From positions 1 to 35,470 of the forward strand of contig JALERM010000173.1 of the NCBI GenBank assembly GCA_022764165.1: a DNA stretch of 35,470 nt, given 5' to 3'. The stretch comes from Eubacterium sp. GTDB taxonomy: Bacteria; Bacillota; Clostridia; Lachnospirales; Lachnospiraceae. The number at the start of each line of letters is the position of its first letter. Positions within the stretch are counted from its first letter, which is position 1. Shown piece after piece: positions 19,779 to 26,958 of this stretch. Under the pieces are notes generated by a model that searched no databases, had not been told where the DNA came from, and was given only the letters and a program-made list of their open reading frames with translations. Both the position numbers and the translations under genes were made by a program.

Positions 19779-19997
19779 ATGTTTCGAAAAAAGAAGACAA
19801 TTAAGGAAGAATTTGACCGAACAGAAAAAAGACCTGCAATACGATGCAGCATCTGCACCGGTGAACAGGTCGCAGGATTCCAGAAGTTAAGCACCGGTAA
19901 ATTCGAAGAAGTAATGGTGCTGAGAAATGAAGAAGACAAAAAAGAGTATCTGGAACGATATGGGATAAAGGAAACTGAGATTGTCAAAATCTGGTGA
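19779..19997 (+). CDS. 72-aa CxxC protein of unknown function, last gene of the pho operon
   Basis: A small soluble basic/acidic protein starting 1 base after the kinase stop, with GGAGAAGAGG upstream, so it is almost certainly co-translated. It has a CSICTGEQVAGF motif (CxxC), a TGKFEEVMVLRNEEDKKEY stretch and an amphipathic C-terminal end ETEIVKIW. It could bind a metal or a partner; a lone CxxC is too little for a zinc ribbon by itself. I do not recognise the family. Confidence 0.75.
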   Translation: MFRKKKTIKEEFDRTEKRPAIRCSICTGEQVAGFQKLSTGKFEEVMVLRNEEDKKEYLERYGIKETEIVKIW

Positions 19998-20028
19998 AAG
20001 GGGACGGAGAAAATCCGTCCCCTTTTTT
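19997..20028 (+). terminator. Terminator of the pho operon
   Basis: AAAGGGGACGGA (19997-20008) pairs with TCCGTCCCCTTT (20014-20025) around GAAAA and runs into six T. It overlaps the stop codon of the 72-aa gene and touches the stop of the convergent mnmM. It shares the GGGGACGG core of two larger palindromes in this window. Confidence 0.95.
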
Positions 20029-20594
20029 CAGGTGAGTTTTCGTATGAGTACGGGAATTGGCGGATGGTTGGGCCGGTTGTAGTAGCAGGAGAGGATGACC
20101 AGGTATTTTTTGCTGTCCAGTGTTTTCAGGTAGTTCAGAAGGGCATCACGCTCTTCAAATCCGCTGTCCTGTCCGCTGTAGATGCACAGACTCATCAGTC
20201 CTCCTGTTTTTAACAGTTCCAGTCCCTGTTGGATGGCAGGGATGCTGGTGCTGCTTTGTGTGCATATCGTGTGGTCACCAAAGGGAAGGTAGCCAAAATT
20301 AAATACGATGCAGGAGACGGTTCCTTTTTCGGCATAGTTTTTCATATGGCTGTGGCTGTCTGCACAAAGCCTGACATTGTCAGGGGCGTGGTTATCTGAC
20401 AGCCGTTTCTTTGTTGCGTCCAAAGCTTTTTGCTGAATATCGAAAGCAAGAACAGTTCCATCCGGACCAGTCAGCTGGCTGAGCAGGAGGGTATCATGGC
20501 CATTTCCGGCAGTTGCATCGATGCATAAATCCCCTGGTTTTACCTGTTCCCGGATAAAGTGATGGCACCATTCGGTAATTTGAAAAGAGTTCAT
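20028..20594 (-). CDS. mnmM: tRNA (mnm5s2U34) methyltransferase, YtqB/MnmM family
   Basis: 188 aa. A class I SAM-dependent methyltransferase of the family first labelled rRNA methylase and later shown in Bacillus (YtqB) to finish mnm5s2U at tRNA position 34. The SAM loop is CIDATAGNGHDTLLLSQL, followed by an acidic AFDIQ strand end and the family motif FNFGYLPFGDH. AGGAG lies 9 bases before the ATG on the minus strand. It is a single gene, convergent with the pho operon and divergent from the CapA gene. Confidence 0.88.
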   Translation of the reverse strand: MNSFQITEWCHHFIREQVKPGDLCIDATAGNGHDTLLLSQLTGPDGTVLAFDIQQKALDATKKRLSDNHAPDNVRLCADSHSHMKNYAEKGTVSCIVFNFGYLPFGDHTICTQSSTSIPAIQQGLELLKTGGLMSLCIYSGQDSGFEERDALLNYLKTLDSKKYLVILSCYYNRPNHPPIPVLIRKLT

Positions 20595-20630
20595 AGGGGT
20601 TTTCTCCTATCTATAACAGTAGTTTCGAAT

Positions 20631-20660
20631 ATTATAACATTATTGAAAGAAAAATGTAAA
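20631..20660 (-). promoter_or_regulatory. Probable mnmM promoter
   Basis: Minus strand: TTTACA (20660-20655), 18-bp spacer, TATAAT (20636-20631). Confidence 0.5.
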
Positions 20661-20691
20661 TAAATGAGACTGAAAAATAAGGGGATGGCAC

Positions 20692-20720
20692 TTGCGGTTT
20701 CGTGAAAAAAAAGTTATGAT
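20692..20720 (+). promoter_or_regulatory. Promoter of the CapA-like gene
   Basis: TTGCGG (20692-20697), 17-bp spacer containing eight A, TATGAT (20715-20720). Confidence 0.65.
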
Positions 20721-20782
20721 ATAGCAAATGAGAGTGGTAAGGTGCCAATAAATAAGCAGTCGTGATTTGACAGGAGAAACAT

Positions 20783-22078
20783 ATGGAAGATAAAAAAAGA
20801 CAGAGAAGAACTGCAGGGAAAAGTAATCAGAAGAAAAAGAAGAAAATGAGTTACCGCAAGAAAGTTCAGATGATTCAGCTGGGTGCGATCAGTATTGCAA
20901 TATTGCTGCTTGTGCTTGTAGGTGCCTTTGTTCTGACAAAAGTATTTGTCGGAAAAGCAGATAATACCGGACAGACCAGCACAGCGGCAGTCGGTGAAAA
21001 AGAAACGGCTACAGAGGAAACTGTGGGAACGGATGAAGCTGCACAGGCAGACGGGGAACAAAGCCAGGATGTCTCGGTAGAAACTGAGACTGGAACCGAA
21101 GGCGGAGATTCCGAACCGGAAAATACCCCGGAGGAACCTCAAAGTGTTCTGCCGGTGGAAGAAGTGAAACTTACTGTAAGCATGGTGGGAGACTGTACCA
21201 TTGGTACAGATGAAAGTTTTGATATAAGAAGTAATTTTGATGCATTCTACATAGTAAAAAAAGATCCGGCGTATTTCTTTAAGGGCGTTAGTGATATTCT
21301 GGCCGCAGATGATTTGACTGTCATTAATATGGAGGGAACTCTGACGGAATCCACTGAGCGGCAGGATAAAACTTATGCGTTCAAAGGAGATCCCAAGTAT
21401 ACAGCAATTTTAAATGCCGGCAGTGTGGAAGCAGCTAACCTTGCCAATAATCACAGTCATGATTATGGAGAACAAAGTTATACAGATACGATTCAATATC
21501 TGGAAGAGGCAGGAATCAACACTTTTGGCTATGACCGGACATCAGTTCTTGATATTAAGGGAGTGAAAGTGGGACTGGTAGGAATCTATGTTCTGGCGGA
21601 TGGAATGGAACGAGAGCAGCAGGTGAGAGATAATATCCAGAGTGTGATCGATCAGGGAGCACAGGCGATTATTGTCAGCTTTCACTGGGGATCAGAGAAA
21701 TCCAATTATCCGGACGAGACACAGAAAGCACTGGCTCATATAGCAATCGACTGTGGTGCTGATCTGGTAGTTGGACATCACCCACATGTACTACAGGGAA
21801 TAGAACAGTATAAAGGAAAGAACATTGTATACAGTCTCGGTAACTTTTGTTTCGGCGGAAACCGCAATCCGGCTGACAAAGATACAATGATTTATCAACA
21901 GACATTTACTTTTGAAAATGGAGTGCTGGTGGAAGACAATGTAACAAATATTATTCCGTGCTCTGTTTCTTCTGTTCAGCAGTATAATGATTTCCAGCCT
22001 ACTGTGCTGGAAGGCAGTGAAGCAGAGAGAGTACTGCAGAAAATACAGGAATTCAGTGTAGGGCTTACCAGTGAATGA
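20783..22078 (+). CDS. CapA-family (PGA_cap) metallophosphatase-fold surface protein
   Basis: 431 aa. A Lys/Arg-rich cytoplasmic start (1-28), one membrane span at about 33-55, then a low-complexity Thr/Glu/Gly linker to about residue 125. The extracellular CapA domain follows: SMVGDCTIGT (about 133-142), VINMEGTLTES, LANNHSHDYG, VSFHWGSE and GHHPHVLQGIE, with the end motif YSLGNFCFGG. These are the metal-site motifs of the calcineurin-like CapA fold, associated with poly-gamma-glutamate export or other envelope work. No capB/capC neighbours are present, so capsule synthesis is not implied. GGAGA lies before the ATG. Confidence 0.92.
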   Translation: MEDKKRQRRTAGKSNQKKKKKMSYRKKVQMIQLGAISIAILLLVLVGAFVLTKVFVGKADNTGQTSTAAVGEKETATEETVGTDEAAQADGEQSQDVSVETETGTEGGDSEPENTPEEPQSVLPVEEVKLTVSMVGDCTIGTDESFDIRSNFDAFYIVKKDPAYFFKGVSDILAADDLTVINMEGTLTESTERQDKTYAFKGDPKYTAILNAGSVEAANLANNHSHDYGEQSYTDTIQYLEEAGINTFGYDRTSVLDIKGVKVGLVGIYVLADGMEREQQVRDNIQSVIDQGAQAIIVSFHWGSEKSNYPDETQKALAHIAIDCGADLVVGHHPHVLQGIEQYKGKNIVYSLGNFCFGGNRNPADKDTMIYQQTFTFENGVLVEDNVTNIIPCSVSSVQQYNDFQPTVLEGSEAERVLQKIQEFSVGLTSE

Positions 22079-22114
22079 GTGAGGCATGCCTGGTATAATC
22101 CAGAGGCTTAAGGA

Positions 22115-22168
22115 AAAAACGTTTTTATACCCCGTTTTTTTAAAATTTTGGGGTATGGAAACGTTTTT
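22115..22168 (+). terminator. 19-bp hairpin after the CapA gene, probable terminator
   Basis: 22115-22133 pairs with 22150-22168 (AAAAACGTTT... / ...AAACGTTTTT) with two G-U pairs in the RNA and no mismatch, around a 16-nt A/T loop. It ends in TTTTT. Confidence 0.75.
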
Positions 22169-22170
22169 CA

Positions 22171-22204
22171 TATAATAAGAAAGTCCTTGGACTTTCTTAT
22201 TATA
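22171..22204. repeat. 16-bp perfect palindrome
   Basis: 22171-22186 and 22189-22204 are exact inverted copies separated by TT. Both outer ends spell TATAAT, so each strand could offer a -10 box; on the plus strand TTGGGG stands 17 bp upstream of it. It follows the terminator hairpin by two bases. Confidence 0.7.
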
Positions 22205-22210
22205 CAACAA

Positions 22211-22317
22211 GCCCTCCGGGCAGGATCTCCTTTCGTAACAAGACAAAGAGAAATCCCGGTAGGGGAGCTACCGGGATTTCGAGGGGAGTATAAATAATTA
22301 ATAAGGGGTTATTAATT
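22211..22317. other. Further stacked hairpins in the 22079-22490 gap
   Basis: GCCC/GGGC (22211-22221), a perfect 12-bp hairpin GAAATCCCGGTA / TACCGGGATTTC (22250-22261, 22269-22280) and AATTAATAA / TTATTAATT around GGGG (22296-22304, 22309-22317). With the two preceding hairpins this makes five in about 200 bases. No coding frame is credible here. The remainder up to 22382 is A+T rich. Confidence 0.6.
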
Positions 22318-22382
22318 GTAAAAAAAATTTTTGAAGGGTAAATTCTTTTTACAAATTCGATTATAATACAAATTGGTAAAAA

Positions 22383-22411
22383 TTGCAACCAATAAATGAA
22401 TAAACTATTAC
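22383..22411 (+). promoter_or_regulatory. Possible promoter of the Asn-rich small protein
   Basis: TTGCAA (22383-22388), 17-bp spacer, TATTAC (22406-22411). Confidence 0.45.
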
Positions 22412-22490
22412 AATTTTGGCATACTAATCCTGTAACTGAACCGGAAAAGTCGTTCAGATGCAAAATAATGGCATAACAGGAGGAAAAAAC

Positions 22491-22712
22491 ATGTCTAAAA
22501 ACTATAGTAATGAAAACAATGAATACAATGCAAACAACAGAAATTCCTACGGTACCAGCGAGTACAATACGAATAACAGAACCTCCAACAGTACGAATGA
22601 AGGTAATTCTCAGGAATCAGGAAAGAACACTTCCAAAAACACAACCAGAAATAAGGCATCTAACAGCACTGGTAAAAACAGCGGAACTTCGGATGAATAT
22701 AACAGACAGTAA
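22491..22712 (+). CDS. 73-aa Asn/Ser/Thr-rich low-complexity protein
   Basis: From the ATG at 22491, preceded by ACAGGAGG at 7 bases, a strong ribosome site that argues for a real gene; an in-frame ATG at 22458 has none. About 42 of 73 residues are Asn, Ser or Thr (20 Asn), and Cys, Phe, His, Ile, Leu, Pro, Val and Trp are absent. Two imperfect internal repeats start EYNANNRNS and EYNTNNRTS. The protein must be disordered. The composition recalls gamma-type small acid-soluble spore proteins, but I see no diagnostic motif. Its stop codon overlaps a 27-bp palindrome. Confidence 0.7.
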   Translation: MSKNYSNENNEYNANNRNSYGTSEYNTNNRTSNSTNEGNSQESGKNTSKNTTRNKASNSTGKNSGTSDEYNRQ

Positions 22713-22770
22713 GTGACTGGGGGACGGGTTCATGGTCAGAAAGTGACCATGAACCCGTCCCCCAGTCACT
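22712..22770. repeat. 27-bp perfect palindrome, GGGGACGG family
   Basis: 22712-22738 and 22744-22770 are exact inverted copies around GAAAG, with core GGGGGACGGGTTC. No T run follows, so it is not a classical terminator. A related palindrome lies after hflX (35383-35448) and a shorter one at 19997-20028. A REP-like dispersed repeat is inferred. Confidence 0.85.
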
Positions 22771-22824
22771 CTGTCACTCACCTCAGAATGTTATCGTGCA
22801 TAGAATAATAAAAAGAGGTGCGAT

Positions 22825-23142
22825 ATGGAACAGATACGATTGATTTCGGTCCGGGAACTTGATACTTATGTAAATCTGTATCCGCAGATTACGCTGTTGG
22901 ATGTGAGAACGGAAGAAGAATATCGTGCATCACATATTCGTCATGCTGTAAATGTCCCGTACAGGGAAGGGATTGTCTGGAGGCTGCCTCGATGGAAAAA
23001 GGTTGTAGTTTATTGTGAAAGAGGTTCGGCAAGCATGATGGCGGCAAGGGAACTGCAGAAACTTGGATACAGGGTGGTCTCTGTAGCCGGAGGAATTCAG
23101 GAATATAGAGGAACAAATCTTGTCTTTTCTGAACATGCATAG
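22825..23142 (+). CDS. Rhodanese-like domain protein
   Basis: A 105-aa single-domain rhodanese. The entry motif LLDVRTEEEYRASHI and the active loop CERGSAS with Cys64 are intact, so persulfide-based sulfur transfer is plausible; the acceptor is unknown. The loop has the usual six residues after Cys, ending Ser. GAGGTG precedes the ATG. It may lead the following phosphoesterase genes, since no terminator is seen in the 57-base gap. Confidence 0.9.
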   Translation: MEQIRLISVRELDTYVNLYPQITLLDVRTEEEYRASHIRHAVNVPYREGIVWRLPRWKKVVVYCERGSASMMAARELQKLGYRVVSVAGGIQEYRGTNLVFSEHA

Positions 23143-23199
23143 TAAAATGGTATCACAGATAAAAAAGAGTGTGCTGTTGAAAGAAAAGGAGAGTGTAGG

Positions 23200-23742
23200 A
23201 TGAAATATTTGGTTGCTTCGGATATCCACGGTTCTGCATACTATTGCAGGAAGCTGATGGAAGCAATGGAGATAGAAGGTGCGGAGAGAATGATTCTTCT
23301 GGGAGATGTGCTGTATCACGGTCCGCGGAATGATTTGCCAAAGGATTATGCACCGAAAAAAGTGATTGAGATGCTGAACAGTAAAAAAGATTGTATATAC
23401 TGTGTGCGGGGAAACTGCGATACGGAGGTAGACCAGATGGTGCTGGATTTCCCGGTTCTGGCGGACTATGGATTTTTTGAAATTGAGGGTAAATGTATTT
23501 ACTGCAGTCATGGGCATGTGTATCATGAAAAAAATCTTCCTCCGCTGAAGAAGGGAGACATCTTCATGCATGGACATACTCATGTGCTGCAGGCCAAAGA
23601 AGTGGATGGAATCACGATTCTCAATCCAGGCTCGGTGTCGATTCCTAAAGAAGGAAATCCGCCTACATATGCTGTGCTGGAGAATGGTATATTTACAATT
23701 AAGACATTTGAACAAAATACAGTAAAGGAATATTGTTTATGA
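23200..23742 (+). CDS. YfcE-family metallophosphoesterase
   Basis: 180 aa, a compact calcineurin-like phosphodiesterase. Metal-site motifs in order: SDIHGSAYY, GDVLYHGPRN, GNCDTEVD, SHGHVYH, HGHTHVLQA, closing NPGSVSIPKEGN. The GDVLYHGPRN form is that of E. coli YfcE, which has phosphodiesterase activity on artificial substrates; the natural substrate is unknown. AAAGGAG precedes the ATG. Its stop overlaps the next start by 4 bases. Confidence 0.92.
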   Translation: MKYLVASDIHGSAYYCRKLMEAMEIEGAERMILLGDVLYHGPRNDLPKDYAPKKVIEMLNSKKDCIYCVRGNCDTEVDQMVLDFPVLADYGFFEIEGKCIYCSHGHVYHEKNLPPLKKGDIFMHGHTHVLQAKEVDGITILNPGSVSIPKEGNPPTYAVLENGIFTIKTFEQNTVKEYCL

Positions 23743-24911
23743 GACAATTTGAATTGATTGCACCCTGTCATTTCGGACTGGAAGCAGTGCTGAAAAGAGA
23801 AATACTGGATCTGGGATATGAAATCAGCAGGGTTGAAGACGGGAAGGTATCTTTCTGGGGAGATGAGCAGGCGGTGGCCTATGCGAATATGTTTCTGCGC
23901 ACAGCGGAGAGAGTTCTGTTGAAAGTCGGTGAATTTAAGGCGACAACGTATGATGAATTATTTGAAGCTACAAAAGATCTTGCCTGGGAAGAATACATTC
24001 CGACAAATGGAAAGTTCTGGGTAAAAAAAGCTTCATCGATAAAAAGTAAATTGTTCAGTCCTTCTGACATCCAGTCCATTATGAAAAAAGCAATGGTGGA
24101 ACGGTTAAAACAGAAGTATCACAAAGAATGGTTTGAGGAGGACGGAGCCAGCTATCCGGTCAGGGTGTCTTTGATGAAAGATATTGTGACAGTTGCTATA
24201 GATACCACCGGAGTTTCTCTGCATAAAAGAGGTTACAGAAAGCTGCAGTCAAAGGCGCCTATATCTGAAACACTGGCAGCAGCACTGATTATGCTGACAC
24301 CATGGAAGAGTGACCGAATTTTGGTGGACCCTTTTTGCGGAAGCGGAACATTTCTGATTGAAGCAGCCATGATGGCATCTAATATGGCGCCGGGCATACA
24401 ACGTTCCTTTCTTGCAGAGGACTGGAAGGAACTGATTCCCCGCCGTCACTGGTATGATGCTCTGGAAGAGGCTCAGGATCTGGTGGATACCCATCTGGAT
24501 ATGGATTTACAGGGATTTGACATTGATGGTGATGTGGTGAAGAATGCCCGGGAAAATGCGGCAGCAGCCGGTGTAGATCATCTGATTCATTTTCAACAGC
24601 GGGAAGTGGCAAAACTCCGTCATCCGAAAAAATATGGTTTTTTGATCACCAATCCGCCGTATGGGGAACGACTGGAAGATAAGAAAATGCTTCCGGAACT
24701 GTATCGGCAGATCGGACAAGTTTATGAGGGGCTGGATTCCTGGTCGATGTATCTGATCACCAGCTATGAAGATGCGGAACGGTATATTGGCAGAAAAGCA
24801 GATAAAAACAGGAAAATCTACAATGGCATGATTCGAACCTATTATTATCAGTTTAATGGTCCAAAACCGCCGAAAAGACATAGCGATGGATTGGAAAAAA
24901 TTCAAAAATAA
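23739..24911 (+). CDS. THUMP-domain class I SAM-dependent RNA methyltransferase (RlmL/YpsC type)
   Basis: 390 aa from the ATG at 23739, inside an ATGA overlap with the phosphoesterase; the TTG 6 bases earlier is ignored. A ferredoxin-like plus THUMP RNA-binding part (about 1-155) precedes the methyltransferase domain: DPFCGSGTFLIEAA (from residue 197), acidic turn GFDIDGDVV, and NPPY at 305-308, the N6-/N2-amino methyltransferase signature. Relatives methylate 23S rRNA at G2445; that target is inferred from homology only. It sits in a run of four closely spaced genes. Confidence 0.93.
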   Translation: MRQFELIAPCHFGLEAVLKREILDLGYEISRVEDGKVSFWGDEQAVAYANMFLRTAERVLLKVGEFKATTYDELFEATKDLAWEEYIPTNGKFWVKKASSIKSKLFSPSDIQSIMKKAMVERLKQKYHKEWFEEDGASYPVRVSLMKDIVTVAIDTTGVSLHKRGYRKLQSKAPISETLAAALIMLTPWKSDRILVDPFCGSGTFLIEAAMMASNMAPGIQRSFLAEDWKELIPRRHWYDALEEAQDLVDTHLDMDLQGFDIDGDVVKNARENAAAAGVDHLIHFQQREVAKLRHPKKYGFLITNPPYGERLEDKKMLPELYRQIGQVYEGLDSWSMYLITSYEDAERYIGRKADKNRKIYNGMIRTYYYQFNGPKPPKRHSDGLEKIQK

Positions 24912-24952
24912 AATCCGTGAAGAAAAAGTTAAAAGCATAAGGAGCACACACG

Positions 24953-25546
24953 ATGGATAAAATAATCTTTGCGACCGGCAATGCCGGAAAAATGAAAGAA
25001 GTAAGAGAAATATTAAAAGATTTGAATGTGGAAGTACTGTCTATGAAAGAAGCAGGTATTCAGGCTGATGTTGAAGAAAATGGCAAGACCTTCCAGGAAA
25101 ATGCAGTGATCAAGGCGAGAGAAATTATGAAGATATCCGGAGAGGTGGTTCTGGCAGATGATTCCGGGCTGGAAATCGATTATCTGAACAAAGAACCAGG
25201 GATTTATTCTGCACGTTATATGGGGGAAGATACTTCTTATCGGATTAAGAATGGAAACCTGATCGAGCGGCTGCAGGGTGTGCCCGATGAGAAACGGACA
25301 GCGAGATTTGTATGTGCTATTGCGGCAGCATTTCCTGATGGAAGTGTAGAAACAACAGAGGGTACCATCGAGGGAAGAATCGGATATGAGGAAAAAGGCG
25401 AAAATGGTTTTGGATATGATCCGATTTTCTATGTGCCGGAGTTTGGATGTACCACGGCTGAGCTGACCGGGGAACAGAAAAATCAGATCAGCCATAGAGG
25501 GAAAGCCCTGGAAGCGATGAAAGAGATTCTGAAAAAGAGAATGTGA
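24953..25546 (+). CDS. rdgB: XTP/dITP diphosphatase (non-canonical purine NTP pyrophosphatase, RdgB/Ham1)
   Basis: 197 aa. Removes dITP, XTP and similar from the nucleotide pool. Signature segments: FATGNAGKMKEV, ENAVIKAREI, LADDSGLEIDYLNKEPG, GENGFGYDPIFYVPE and the C-terminal ISHRGKALE. Length is standard. AAGGAG lies before the ATG. It sits directly upstream of a second small phosphoesterase, an arrangement common in Clostridia. Confidence 0.96.
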   Translation: MDKIIFATGNAGKMKEVREILKDLNVEVLSMKEAGIQADVEENGKTFQENAVIKAREIMKISGEVVLADDSGLEIDYLNKEPGIYSARYMGEDTSYRIKNGNLIERLQGVPDEKRTARFVCAIAAAFPDGSVETTEGTIEGRIGYEEKGENGFGYDPIFYVPEFGCTTAELTGEQKNQISHRGKALEAMKEILKKRM

Positions 25547-25558
25547 CGGGAGAAATTG

Positions 25559-26047
25559 ATGAAGGTACTGATTGTAAGTGATACGCATGGAAGAAGAGGA
25601 GAACTGGAGGAAATTATTGAATTGGAAAAACCTTTTCAGTTTTTGATCCATTGCGGTGATGTGGAAGGTGATGAAGAATATATTCGGCAGACAGCCGGAT
25701 GCGACTGTGTGTTTGTAAAAGGAAATAACGATTTTTTTTCCAATCTTTCAGGAAGCGAATGTTTCATTCTGGAAGGTTTCAGAGTGATGGTTACACATGG
25801 TCATCTGTATGGTGTTTCTCTGAATACGGCAATGTTGGAGGAGGAAGCCAGGAGCAGAGGAGTGCAGATTGTTATGTTCGGGCATACTCATCGCCCATAT
25901 CTGGAAGAAAAAGATGGTTTGATTTTGATGAATCCGGGAAGTGTATCATATCCCCGTCAGCAGGGAAGACAGCCAGGGTATGCAGTGATGGAAATCAGAA
26001 GAAATCAACCGCCCAAGATTACACAAAAATACCTGGAAACCCTGTAA
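25559..26047 (+). CDS. YfcE/MJ0936-family metallophosphoesterase (second copy in this cluster)
   Basis: 162 aa from the ATG at 25559 (GGGAG 6 bases upstream); a TTG 3 bases earlier is less likely. Motifs: VSDTHGRRGE, HCGDVEGDEEY, KGNNDFF, THGHLYGV, FGHTHRPY and NPGSVSYPRQQ, i.e. all expected metal ligands. It is more like the MJ0936/YsnB branch than the first YfcE-type gene. The substrate is unknown. No hairpin follows, only an A-rich tract that doubles as upstream sequence for the tRNA promoter. Confidence 0.92.
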   Translation: MKVLIVSDTHGRRGELEEIIELEKPFQFLIHCGDVEGDEEYIRQTAGCDCVFVKGNNDFFSNLSGSECFILEGFRVMVTHGHLYGVSLNTAMLEEEARSRGVQIVMFGHTHRPYLEEKDGLILMNPGSVSYPRQQGRQPGYAVMEIRRNQPPKITQKYLETL

Positions 26048-26060
26048 AATAAGCCTCAGA

Positions 26061-26129
26061 AATAAGAACAAAAATAAAATAAAAAAAATTAAAAAAAGTG
26101 TTGACTTTTGGTGAATGCTATAATATAAT
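26061..26129 (+). promoter_or_regulatory. tRNA operon promoter with A-tract upstream element
   Basis: TTGACT (26101-26106), 17-bp spacer, TATAAT (26124-26129). The 40 bases before it are runs of A broken by T, consistent with an UP element that boosts stable-RNA promoters. Confidence 0.9.
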
Positions 26130-26169
26130 ATGTCTTGCGTTGAGCGACAACGGCTCACCGCTAAGATTC

Positions 26170-26244
26170 CGGGGTGTGGCTCAGCTTGGCTAGAGCGCCT
26201 GGTTTGGGACCAGGAGGTCGCAGGTTCGAATCCTGTCACCCCGA
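26170..26244 (+). tRNA. tRNA-Pro (anticodon TGG)
   Basis: Acceptor CGGGGTG / CACCCCG, anticodon loop TTTGGGA, T arm AGGTTCGAATCCT, discriminator A. First gene of the cluster. Confidence 0.95.
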
Positions 26245-26267
26245 TTTACCCTTACTAATATGTCCGT

Positions 26268-26338
26268 GCGGGTGTAGTTCAATGGTAGAACACCAGCCTT
26301 CCAAGCTGGATACGTGGGTTCGATTCCCATCACCCGCT
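26268..26338 (+). tRNA. tRNA-Gly (anticodon TCC)
   Basis: Acceptor GCGGGTG / CACCCGC, anticodon loop CTTCCAA, discriminator T. Complements the separate GCC tRNA-Gly at 12169. Confidence 0.95.
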
Positions 26339-26365
26339 TCCATCAGAAGCATATCTGATGAGTAC

Positions 26366-26439
<74 letters not shown>

Positions 26440-26466
26440 TTTCTTTTCTCTAAAGAGAAAAGGTAT

Positions 26467-26541
26467 GGTGGGTATAGCGCAGTTGGTTAGCGCGCCAGAT
26501 TGTGGCTCTGGAGGCCCAGGGTTCGAATCCCTGTATCCACC
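26467..26541 (+). tRNA. tRNA-His (anticodon GTG)
   Basis: Carries the His-specific extra G(-1) opposite discriminator C: G + GTGGGTA / TATCCAC + C. Anticodon loop ATTGTGGC. Confidence 0.95.
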
Positions 26542-26559
26542 CTGCCGTAAGGCGTTCGT

Positions 26560-26631
26560 TGGGCTATCGCCAAGCGGTAAGGCACAGGACTTTGACTCCT
26601 GCATTCGGCAGTTCGAATCTGCCTGGCCCAG
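26560..26631 (+). tRNA. tRNA-Gln (anticodon TTG)
   Basis: Acceptor TGGGCTA / TGGCCCA, anticodon loop CTTTGAC, discriminator G. It probably carries mnm5s2U34-type modification, which links it to the mnmM product encoded in this window (inference). Confidence 0.95.
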
Positions 26632-26636
26632 ATCAT

Positions 26637-26709
26637 GGGGTATTAGCTCAGTCGGTAGAGCACTTGACTTTTAATCAAGTTGTCCGGGGTTCGAATCCCC
26701 GATGCCTCA
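26637..26709 (+). tRNA. tRNA-Lys (anticodon TTT)
   Basis: Acceptor GGGGTAT / ATGCCTC with two G-U pairs, anticodon loop CTTTTAA, discriminator A. Last gene before the first terminator. Confidence 0.94.
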
Positions 26710-26712
26710 GTG

Positions 26713-26739
26713 GACAAGCTTATGTGCTTGTCTTTTTTT
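26713..26739 (+). terminator. Terminator after tRNA-Lys
   Basis: GACAAGC (26713-26719) pairs with GCTTGTC (26726-26732), followed by seven T. A second hairpin, GACATCAAA / TTTGATGTC (26756-26764, 26769-26777), lies between it and tRNA-Leu. Confidence 0.93.
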
Positions 26740-26796
26740 GTACCATATGTATTATGACATCAAATGCTTTTGATGTCTTCATTATTTCATGTATAT

Positions 26797-26876
26797 GCGG
26801 TTATGGCGGAATTGGCAGACGCGCTGGTTTTAGGTGCCAGTGGGCAACCGTGTGGGTTCGAGTCCCACTAACCGTA
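26797..26876 (+). tRNA. tRNA-Leu (anticodon TAG)
   Basis: Acceptor GCGGTTA / TAACCGT (one G-U), anticodon loop TTTAGGT, short variable arm, discriminator A. No good promoter is seen in the 57 bases after the previous terminator, so it may depend on read-through. Confidence 0.94.
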
Positions 26877-26884
26877 TCAATTCA

Positions 26885-26915
26885 TCCCTTGCTTCAAGGG
26901 AGTTTTTTCTTTTTA
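26885..26915 (+). terminator. Terminator after tRNA-Leu
   Basis: TCCCTTG (26885-26891) pairs with CAAGGGA (26895-26901) and a TTTTTTCTTTTT tract follows. Confidence 0.9.
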
Positions 26916-26920
26916 CATAG

Positions 26921-26949
26921 TTGACAAATAAGAATTTGGATGGTAGGCT
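26921..26949 (+). promoter_or_regulatory. rho promoter
   Basis: Consensus TTGACA (26921-26926), 17-bp spacer, weak TAGGCT (26944-26949). Confidence 0.6.
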
Positions 26950-26958
26950 AATGACAAC

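Noticed and set aside
22510-22716. Second open frame overlapping the Asn-rich gene
   Set aside because: It is shifted by one base with no ribosome site; a by-product of the A/C-rich repeat sequence.
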